Source: Pantoea cypripedii
GTDB lineage: Bacteria; Pseudomonadota; Gammaproteobacteria; Enterobacterales; Enterobacteriaceae
NCBI RefSeq assembly: GCF_002095535.1
Contig: NZ_MLJI01000001.1
Span: forward strand, 248,001-312,000
Direction: 5' to 3'
DNA: 64,000 nucleotides
Positions 57,723-64,000 of the stretch are shown piece after piece. The notes beneath the pieces are model-generated. The model was not told the DNA's origin. It did not search any database and was given only the letters and a program-made list of their open reading frames with translations. Positions within the stretch are counted from its first letter, which is position 1, and each line of letters begins with the position of its first letter. The translations under genes and the position numbers were made by a program.

Positions 57723-58251
57723 CGGCTGCCACCTGCCAGCTGGCAAGCAGTTCGGCTGTCGGGCGAACCTGCACGGGATTGCCCGGCAGAATCAGATCTG
57801 CCCAGACTTCGTTGTGCTGGTTGATGAGCTGCTCGGCAGAAACAAAGGTACGATCTGCAGTGGTGTGTGCGTCGGCGGCAACGGTGATGCGATAGCCGAG
57901 GCTGGCACCGACTTTGAGTGTGGTATCAACACAATAATCGGTCGCACAGCCACAGATCACGAAAGAAGTCATGCCGTGCTGTTCCAGCGTTGCCGCCAGG
58001 TCGGTTTGCCAGAAGCCGTCACAGGCGGTTTTATTGACGTAGAGAGCGTTAGCCGGTTGCTGCAGCTCCGGTACGATGCCCCAGCTTGCGCTGTTGGCCT
58101 CCAGTCCGGGGCCGACGTGCTGAATAAAAATCACCTGGTCGGCAGCGGCGATTAGCTGATTAATACGTGCGCAGCGTCCGGCACGATCAAAACGCGGCGT
58201 TGCCAGCACGCCGTTCTGCATGTCCACCACCATCACCACATTGTTGCTCAT
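57712..58251 (-). CDS. Isochorismatase-like cysteine hydrolase
   Basis: 179 residues from ATG 58251 (AAAGGAGACAACG upstream). The Asp-Lys-Cys triad is intact: Asp10 in VVDMQNG, Lys74 in YVNKTACDGF and Cys107 in CATDYCVDTT. Family members hydrolyse isochorismate, nicotinamide or other amides; substrate not predictable. Divergent from the AraC regulator gene 128 bp away, which may control it. Confidence 0.88.
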   Translation of the reverse strand: MSNNVVMVVDMQNGVLATPRFDRAGRCARINQLIAAADQVIFIQHVGPGLEANSASWGIVPELQQPANALYVNKTACDGFWQTDLAATLEQHGMTSFVICGCATDYCVDTTLKVGASLGYRITVAADAHTTADRTFVSAEQLINQHNEVWADLILPGNPVQVRPTAELLASWQVAAVNR

Positions 58252-58379
58252 CGTTGTCTCCTTTATATGCCTGCATGCCAGTGTGGCGTTGAAACTCATC
58301 ACAGGCAAAGCAAATCTGTTTTGCATTTCACCTGCCTGGCGGGGCATGCTGGTTATCTGATTAACGATGGAGGTGTGCT

Positions 58380-59210
58380 ATGTCTGTGGTCCCTGCAATT
58401 TTTCCCTGTGAGCGCGATCGGGCGCAGTTCCAGCAATTTGCTGAACTGCCGGGTATTGAGCTGTATCAGGCGCACATCTCCCGCTATGCCTTTGAACCGC
58501 ATACCCACGAAGCCTTTGGCATCGGCACCATTGAGTCTGGTGCGCAGCGCTTCCGTTATCGTGGTACTCACTACACCGCGCCGCAGCATTCTCTGGTGAT
58601 GATGAATCCTGATGAGTTGCATACCGGCGAGTCAGCCTGTGAGGAGGGCTGGCGCTACCGGATGATCTACATTCAGCCGGATGAAATGGAGAAACTCACC
58701 GGTGACCGTAGTTGGTGGTTTAGCGACGCGTTGCGCACCGATGCACGCCTGGCGCAGCCGTTTTCTCTGCGGCTGGCGGCCTTATGCCAGGCCGGAACGG
58801 CTCTGGAGCGTGAAGGTTTGCTGATCGAGTTACTGGAGTTGTTGCGTCCACTGGCACGGCGTGGACAATCCCGCCCGGCGGAAGGGGGGCACCGTTTCGA
58901 TCAGGTGAAAACCTATCTGCGGGAAAACCTTGCTGAACCGGTCAGGCTGGATGAACTGGCTGCGTTGGCGGGGCTCTCACCGTGGCATTTTCTGCGCAGT
59001 TTCCGCCAGCAGTTCCATGTGACGCCACATCAGATGCTGATGGCATTTCGTCTTTATGACGCCAAATTGCGTCTGGCTCAGGGGGAGAGTGCGGCGGCGG
59101 TGGCAGCAGCTGTTGGCTTAACCGATCAGGCCCACCTGACGCGAGCCTTCGCCCATCGTTACGGCATTACCCCTGGCCGCTACCAGAAACAGGTCTTCCC
59201 AGCGCGCTAA
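58380..59210 (+). CDS. AraC-family transcriptional regulator with cupin N-terminus
   Basis: 276 residues. N-terminal AraC-type cupin sensor (HTHEAFGIGTIESGAQRFRY; HSLVMMNPDELHTGE), then the two HTH motifs at the C-terminus (LDELAALAGLSPWHFLRSFR and VAAAVGLTDQAHLTRAFAHR, ending FAHRYGITPGRYQ). GGAGG precedes the ATG. The EamA exporter follows after 72 nt on the same strand; such pairs are usually an exporter and its activator. Confidence 0.9.
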   Translation: MSVVPAIFPCERDRAQFQQFAELPGIELYQAHISRYAFEPHTHEAFGIGTIESGAQRFRYRGTHYTAPQHSLVMMNPDELHTGESACEEGWRYRMIYIQPDEMEKLTGDRSWWFSDALRTDARLAQPFSLRLAALCQAGTALEREGLLIELLELLRPLARRGQSRPAEGGHRFDQVKTYLRENLAEPVRLDELAALAGLSPWHFLRSFRQQFHVTPHQMLMAFRLYDAKLRLAQGESAAAVAAAVGLTDQAHLTRAFAHRYGITPGRYQKQVFPAR

Positions 59211-59282
59211 CAGCAATCTGCTACAAGCCTTTGCTGCGCTGTTCCGTCACACTGTGGCGGAATTGCGATAAAGGAAGAGATT

Positions 59283-60242
59283 ATGTTAGCTGGAATATTG
59301 TTCGCGCTGGCGGCGGGATTGATGTGGGGGCTGATCTTTGTCGGTCCGCTGCTGGTGCCGGATTACCCTGGAACGTTACAGTCCGCAGGGCGTTATGTCG
59401 CCTTTGGACTGATTGCGTTACCCCTCGCCTGGCTGGATCGGCGGCGTCTGCGTCAACTGGCGCGCAAAGACTGGGTGGAAGCGCTGAAACTGTCGCTGGT
59501 GGGTAATCTGATGTATTACGCCTTCCTTGCCAGTGCCATTCAGCGTACTGGAGCACCGGTCTCCACCATGATTATTGGCACCTTACCGGTGGTGATGTCG
59601 GTAACCGCTAACCTCTGCTATGGGCATCTGGAAGGGCGCTTGCCATGGCGGCGCTTAACGCCCGCCTTGCTGATTATTTCTGTGGGGCTGGTATGCGTCA
59701 ACGCCGCCGAGTTACAGGCACAGGGGGCGGCGCTGGACTGGCCACGTTATCTTACCGGTCTGCTGCTGGCCGTGCTGGCGGTGGGCTGCTGGACCTGGTA
59801 TCCGTTACGTAATGCGCGCTGGCTGCGCAGCCATCCTCAGCACAAACCCGGTAGCTGGGCGACGGCGCAGGGGCTGGTCACGTTACCCCTGGCGCTGGTG
59901 TTTTATCTGCTGGTGTGTGGGCAAATTCACTGGCAGCAGCCGGGCTTTGGGCTGCCGTTTGGCCCGCAACCCGAGGTGTTCCTGCTCCTGATGCTGGCGA
60001 TTGGCCTGTTCTGTTCATGGCTTGGGACGCTGTGCTGGAACGCGGCCAGTCAGCGGCTGCCTACGGTCATCATGGGGCCATTGATTGTGTTTGAAACCTT
60101 GTCCGGGCTGTTCTGGACTTTCCTGTGGCGACAAAGCTGGCCACCCGTGTTAACTGCGGTGGGGATCTGCTGTCTGATCATCGGGGTTATCGCGGCAATG
60201 CGCATCAAACCGCAGCCGGTGGTGACATCGCTGGAAATTTAA
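59283..60242 (+). CDS. EamA/DMT-family exporter
   Basis: 319 residues with ten TM segments in two EamA halves. The N-terminal motif GLMWGLIFVGPLLVPDYPG and the Pro-rich helix ends are typical of drug/metabolite transporters. Substrate unknown; amino-acid-like metabolites are common. AAGGAAGAG precedes the ATG. A hairpin with 11-bp arms (AGGATGCCAGC at 60250-60260, GCTGGCATCCT at 60271-60281) follows the stop. Confidence 0.88.
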   Translation: MLAGILFALAAGLMWGLIFVGPLLVPDYPGTLQSAGRYVAFGLIALPLAWLDRRRLRQLARKDWVEALKLSLVGNLMYYAFLASAIQRTGAPVSTMIIGTLPVVMSVTANLCYGHLEGRLPWRRLTPALLIISVGLVCVNAAELQAQGAALDWPRYLTGLLLAVLAVGCWTWYPLRNARWLRSHPQHKPGSWATAQGLVTLPLALVFYLLVCGQIHWQQPGFGLPFGPQPEVFLLLMLAIGLFCSWLGTLCWNAASQRLPTVIMGPLIVFETLSGLFWTFLWRQSWPPVLTAVGICCLIIGVIAAMRIKPQPVVTSLEI

Positions 60243-61152
60243 GCCTATGAGGATGCCAGCTCCGCTGCTGGCTGGCATCCTGAAATACCAGCATTTTTAA
60301 GAATAAGACCAGCCCGAAATCCTCTCCTTTTGCCATTTCTGCGCTAAAAAAACCGCGTCTTATAACTTTCCCCTGGTCCTGAGTGGCCATTTCTACATTT
60401 AAATGGCATATCCGCACCCTGATATCAGGTTGAAATTTGTCCTGATGCTGGCTGTATTGACCCGGTAAAAGGGATGATAAGCGTGAGGGCGGAGTCGCTG
60501 TGGGGGCAAAATATGGATAAAACCCGCCGTCATCAGGGGCTTTTTAACGCCTTTTGGCACTGATATTGCGCTGCCGGAACCGTCTTTTCCTTAAGGCGTT
60601 GCAGATTCGTTGAGATTCTTTCGCCATCGCTACACGGGAAACTGTTTAAGTTTAACGATGAATAGTGAGGGGATATTAATGCTACAGGCAGCGGGGATCG
60701 CTTTATTGTTTAGTATTGATAACGTTTCTCTTCAGGATAATTCCTGGCATCGAAAGCACGAATAGTTCTTCGGGGCAGGAAGTGGGTGATCACCAGATTC
60801 AGACACAGATCCAGTTTAAAAAAGAGTATGGTGATAAGAATTTCACCGGGTTGTTCATCAATGCTAAACAGAATAATCTGTATTCAGTGCAGAGTATTAA
60901 TGTTGATTAAGTAATAATGAAAGCCCCAATCTCACCGAAATGAGATTGGGTCGGGCGTAAATAGCTTGAATAGCGAGACTTTTGCTGATGTGAATCAATT
61001 TTACCGCAAAAAAAGAAACAATTCCCTGATGAAACTCATCAGGAAAGCATGGTGCGAATTGTTATGTTACGAACACTGAATTAAATGACCTTCATCTCTT
61101 CTGGTAAGAACAAATCCCAGCATTAAATCAAATTACAACGGCCCCGATAGTG
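60243..61152. other. 910-bp region without a recognised gene, AT-richer than its surroundings
   Basis: After the EamA hairpin there is an orphan sigma-54 promoter (60555-60570) and then two short frames: 60658-60762 (35 codons) and 60716-60910 (best start GTG 60782 after GGCAGGAA, 42 residues ending SVQSINVD). Neither matches a family I know; together they may be a decayed gene. A hairpin CCCAATCTCA/TGAGATTGGG closes the stretch at 60927-60949. The remainder is featureless. Confidence 0.5.
60555..60570 (+). promoter_or_regulatory. Orphan sigma-54 promoter
   Basis: TGGCAC-TGATA-TTGCG. GG (60556-60557) and GC (60568-60569) are separated by exactly 10 bp, as sigma-54 requires, and flanking bases agree with the consensus. 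No recognised gene follows for more than 1.4 kb on this strand. A small RNA or short peptide could be the product. Confidence 0.6.
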
Positions 61153-61548
61153 TTAGCGATTATCTGTACCTGAAGGATAGTGATAAACGCTGCGGCTAAT
61201 ATCCAGCAAGCGGCAGCTACGACGGGTTCCAATGTCGAAGGTGGTTTGCAAAAAGTTAACCGCCTGGCGCTTTTCATTGGTGGTGAAGAAGTTTTTCAGT
61301 ACGCTTTGCAGCATCTCCTTATCAGAACTGAGCGCCTGTAGTTCGCGGGTGAGTATCTGGAGCTTATCCTCCAATTCTTTGATTTTTCTACCTTCCTCGG
61401 AAGAAAGCCCAGAGAACTTTTTCTTCCAGCTATAGAAAGTGGCTTCGGAAATGCCAAGCTCCTCACAAATCTCCCTGACTTTCACTCCCGTTTCAGAAGC
61501 TTTAATGGCATTTGTGATTTGCTCTTCGCTATATCGTGACTTTCTCAT
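61153..61548 (-). pseudogene. Truncated IS3-family transposase (OrfA plus first part of OrfB)
   Basis: About 131 residues from ATG 61548. The first 85 are a typical IS3 OrfA HTH and leucine zipper (RYSEEQITNAIKASETGVKV, ELGISEATFYSWKKKF). The frame then runs directly into an OrfB-like start (EKRQAVNFLQTTFDIGTRRS, then LLDISRSVYHYPS) and stops at GTDNR. The catalytic DDE domain is absent and no terminal inverted repeats were found. A remnant, possibly still a DNA-binding protein. Confidence 0.8.
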
Positions 61549-61572
61549 AAATGCTATTACCTTTCTTATCAA

Positions 61573-62074
61573 TTAGTGGATGAGAATTACTGTATTAATA
61601 TCTGGTACTGCAAAAACACTATTAATGCAGTATTAAAGTGCGCGATTAGAATTGCGAGGATTAAATTAAGTTATTTGTAATAAATATCATCATGGGATAA
61701 GTCTTATTTTATTATGATTGCCGTTGAACACCTTCCTGGTATTGGGTTTTTGATATAGATTCATTTCATCCCAACTGCGGAAAAATACTACATTCATTGG
61801 AAAAACGGCATAACCTGCTTGCAAAAATGACAGGATGTGCCAGTAAGCTTTTAGTCGAAATTGAGACTGAAATCGTTTACATCCGCAGGGTTTCGCGCCG
61901 GATTTAATCGGAATTTTCCTGAATTCATTCTCTGAATCCTGATGCGAGTCTCATTTTTCGGACCAGCATGGTCTGAAGTTATTAATTTAAGTCAGGCCCA
62001 CTAAGACTTGTTTAATTCTTTTCAAGGACGTTGTACCGCTTGTAGTAGCAGTAAGTAATACTAAGGACGAGTTG
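61573..62074. other. 502-bp AT-rich leader region of the polysaccharide locus
   Basis: No gene seen. It must hold the promoter of the flippase gene. I looked for a JUMPstart/ops element (GGCGGTAGCGTG) and found only the poor match TTGTAGTAGCAG near 62040, so RfaH control is not supported. Confidence 0.45.
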
Positions 62075-63331
62075 ATGAAATTAAGCGTAATGTCAAATGC
62101 CGCCTGGATGATGTCTGAGAAGATTGTCTCTGTTTTCGGCGTCATATTTGTTACCTCCTACGTGGCAAAATCCTTTGGCCCAACGGTGTTTGGTCAAATG
62201 GCGTTTTCTACCTCACTTTTCTCTATGGTGCAGACCGTAGCGATGTTTGGCACCGAAACGATACTGTTCAAGACCATCAGCAAGAGTGCGCCGAAAGGGG
62301 TACGTCTGATGAACGTCGCACGTACGTTGCGGTTAGCGTTATTGGTGCTGACCTCGGTGCCGGTGTTGATTTGGGTCTGGTACAACATGCAGGAAAACTT
62401 CCTTGCGTTTGCGCTGGCCTCATTCATCGCCTCGGTATTTGTCACCCAGGACACCTTCAGCGTGTATAACAATGCGCGCCTGGCCTCACGTCTCAATACC
62501 ATTGCTAACTCTGTTGGTCTGCTACTGGGCTTCGCACTCAGTTTCGCCATTGCCTGGTTTCGGCTTAGCCCGTTATGGCTGACCCTGTCGATCGTCGCCG
62601 TGACGCTGGTTCCTTACGCTATCAAGCGTTACAACTTTTACCGCGAGAACCAGGAGCAATCACCGGCGCGCGTGAAACGTGGCCCTTATCTGCGTTACCT
62701 GCTGTATGCCGGACTGCCATTGGCGATCTCCAGCATCTTTATTTCGGTACAGGTGAAAACCGCGCAAATGTTCCTGGTCGGTATCGCTTCAGCACGCGAT
62801 CTCGGGTTGTTCGCAGCGGCCAATACCATTTCGGCATCGTGGACCTTTATTCCACTGGCCATCATCACTTCCAGCTTTTCGGAAATATTCAGAGAACGTG
62901 GCGAAGCGGCAATTAAGCTTACGGCGCGTCTGAATGGGTATGTGTTGGGTGTTTCACTGATTCTGTTATTTGTCATCGCCTTATATGGTGAAAAAATAAT
63001 CATTGCTTTATATGGTCACGATTACACGCAGTCGGGAAGTCTCATTACGTTGCTATCGATAGCCTCCAGTTTTTCGGCGATGGGGACTGTCGCATATCGC
63101 TATATCGTTAAAGAGGGTGGATTTAATTATCTGCTCAGGAAAATTCTCTGCCTGGTCGCCATCGGTCTTCCGATGTCGTGGTGGCTGATCCAGGGGTACG
63201 GCATCATGGGGGCTGCCTGGAGCGTTTTCCTGACAGAACTTCTGTCCCTCACCGTAATGAATTACTTCTTCAGAAACGGCGTCATTTACAAGATTCAGGT
63301 TTCCTCACTCAACTACAAAACCTACAAATGA
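62075..63331 (+). CDS. Wzx-like oligosaccharide flippase
   Basis: 418 residues from ATG 62075 (AAGGACGAGTTG upstream). 12 or so TM segments of the polysaccharide-transport (MVF/MOP) superfamily, opening with AAWMMSEKIVSVFGVIFVTS and including FGPTVFGQMAFSTSLFSM. It should flip lipid-linked sugar repeats of an exopolysaccharide, capsule or O antigen across the inner membrane. Eight nt separate it from the next gene. Confidence 0.85.
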   Translation: MKLSVMSNAAWMMSEKIVSVFGVIFVTSYVAKSFGPTVFGQMAFSTSLFSMVQTVAMFGTETILFKTISKSAPKGVRLMNVARTLRLALLVLTSVPVLIWVWYNMQENFLAFALASFIASVFVTQDTFSVYNNARLASRLNTIANSVGLLLGFALSFAIAWFRLSPLWLTLSIVAVTLVPYAIKRYNFYRENQEQSPARVKRGPYLRYLLYAGLPLAISSIFISVQVKTAQMFLVGIASARDLGLFAAANTISASWTFIPLAIITSSFSEIFRERGEAAIKLTARLNGYVLGVSLILLFVIALYGEKIIIALYGHDYTQSGSLITLLSIASSFSAMGTVAYRYIVKEGGFNYLLRKILCLVAIGLPMSWWLIQGYGIMGAAWSVFLTELLSLTVMNYFFRNGVIYKIQVSSLNYKTYK

Positions 63332-63339
63332 GGTCAGAT

Positions 63340-64000
63340 ATGCTTAAGTTGAAAGATGAACTGAGAAAAAGTGTGCGGTATTTCATCAGGAAAATGCCCT
63401 GGGCTTATCAGGATCGGATTTTTTACTTCCGTAAATTCCGCCGCCTGCCCAATCTGCGTGAGCCGAAAGTGTTTAACGAGAAGATCCTGTACCGTAAGTT
63501 TGTTTATGGCGACTATCAGAATTATGGTCGTCTGTCGGATAAATATTCGGTGCGTGATTACGTCGCTGAAAAGATAGGCGGTGAATATTTGATTCCATTG
63601 CTGTATGAAACCAGCGATCCGCATTCACTGCATACGCTGCCGAGCTGGAAGAACACGGTGATCAAGCCAAATCACGGTTCCAATATGGTGGAAATCCTGC
63701 TGGAAGAACCGGATGCGCTGAAAAAGCAGCAGATCATCAGCAACTGCCAGCGCTGGCTGAAAAAAGATTATGCGGATGAGGCGCGTGAGATTCATTACCG
63801 CTACATCAAGCCGCGCATTCTGGTGGAGAAATATATTGGTGATGGGAAAACCGCGCCGATTGATTACAAGTTCCATATGTTTAATAAACGCGATGGTAAC
63901 TTCGAATTTGTGTTGCAGGTGATTTACAACAGATGCAATCCGCTGATATCAATGAATTTTTATGTCAATAATCTGGACGAGGCCTATCACAAAATCCGTG
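63340..64000 (+). CDS. TupA-like ATP-grasp glycosyltransferase-type protein, 3' end beyond window
   Basis: At least 220 residues from ATG 63340 (AGGTCAG upstream). Matches the ATPgrasp_TupA family seen in polysaccharide clusters: FNEKILYRKF, LSDKYSVRDYVAEKIGGEYL, VIKPNHGSNMVEIL, LVEKYIGDGKTAPIDYKFHM. Probably transfers or modifies a sugar or adds an amino-acid-type substituent. The C-terminus is outside the window. Same operon as the flippase. Confidence 0.82.
   Translation, partial: MLKLKDELRKSVRYFIRKMPWAYQDRIFYFRKFRRLPNLREPKVFNEKILYRKFVYGDYQNYGRLSDKYSVRDYVAEKIGGEYLIPLLYETSDPHSLHTLPSWKNTVIKPNHGSNMVEILLEEPDALKKQQIISNCQRWLKKDYADEAREIHYRYIKPRILVEKYIGDGKTAPIDYKFHMFNKRDGNFEFVLQVIYNRCNPLISMNFYVNNLDEAYHKIR

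Noticed and set aside
60716..60910. 64-residue protein in the gap after the EamA exporter
   Set aside because: No family recognised, no good ribosome site at the first ATG; reported only as a possible decayed gene or 42-residue small protein.
62030..62060. Possible ops/JUMPstart element before the flippase gene
   Set aside because: Best match TTGTAGTAGCAG differs at several core positions from GGCGGTAGCGTG.

Overview
The window reads as a chromosomal segment of a gammaproteobacterium of the order Enterobacterales, most likely family Erwiniaceae (Pantoea/Erwinia). The basis is protein-level similarity to Escherichia coli along long collinear blocks, the conserved RyhB small RNA, and GC-rich REP-like palindromes. 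Genus is inference; no rRNA or tRNA gene is present to settle it.

Layout. (1) 1-7.8 kb: zntA (cut by the left edge) with a ZntR-type promoter, yhhN, yhhM, yhhL, rsmD, the ftsY-ftsE-ftsX secretion/division operon, rpoH with a sigma-E promoter and DnaA box, and panM. (2) 8.2-13.1 kb: livKHMGF, a branched-chain amino acid ABC importer. (3) 13.1-18.7 kb: REP-like repeats, a five-unit Pho box array, ugpBAECQ for glycerol-3-phosphate and glycerophosphodiester scavenging, and yhhA. (4) 18.9-25.2 kb: ggt, a strange quasi-palindromic intergenic element with a heptanucleotide microsatellite, yhhY, the iron-stress sRNA ryhB, and gntR-gntK-gntU for gluconate. (5) 25.3-32.5 kb: a yjbB-like Na/Pi carrier, then a five-gene ABC importer operon carrying a cytoplasmic alkaline-phosphatase-superfamily hydrolase, with a divergent GntR/UTRA regulator and a Pho box. 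(6) 32.5-55.1 kb: a block in the order of the E. coli 91-92 min region (psiE, ubiC, ubiA, plsB, dgkA, lexA, dinF, yjbJ, zur, dusA, pspG, qorA, dnaB, tyrB, yjbQ, yjbR, uvrA, ssb). It has three local replacements: an outer-membrane TraF_2-like protein after zur, an Lrp-type regulator plus YitT membrane protein where E. coli has alr, and a YahK-like alcohol dehydrogenase before uvrA. (7) 55.1-60.2 kb: accessory genes: a DUF1471 peptide, an Xre-RES toxin-antitoxin pair, a Tat-exported Yellow/MRJP-like protein, an isochorismatase-like hydrolase, an AraC regulator and an EamA exporter. (8) 60.2-64 kb: a gene-poor AT-richer stretch with an orphan sigma-54 promoter and a truncated IS3 transposase, leading into a surface-polysaccharide locus (Wzx-like flippase, TupA-like ATP-grasp protein cut by the right edge).

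Phosphate supply is a recurring theme: ugp, the PhoB-linked importer/hydrolase operon, the Na/Pi carrier and psiE all lie within 20 kb, and two sets carry clear Pho boxes. The best candidates for something undescribed are the PhoB-linked importer with its cytoplasmic hydrolase, the nested inverted repeats (possible attenuator) between the Lrp-type regulator and yitT, and the palindromic element after ggt. Functions are assigned by recognising protein families from the sequence; no database search was run.
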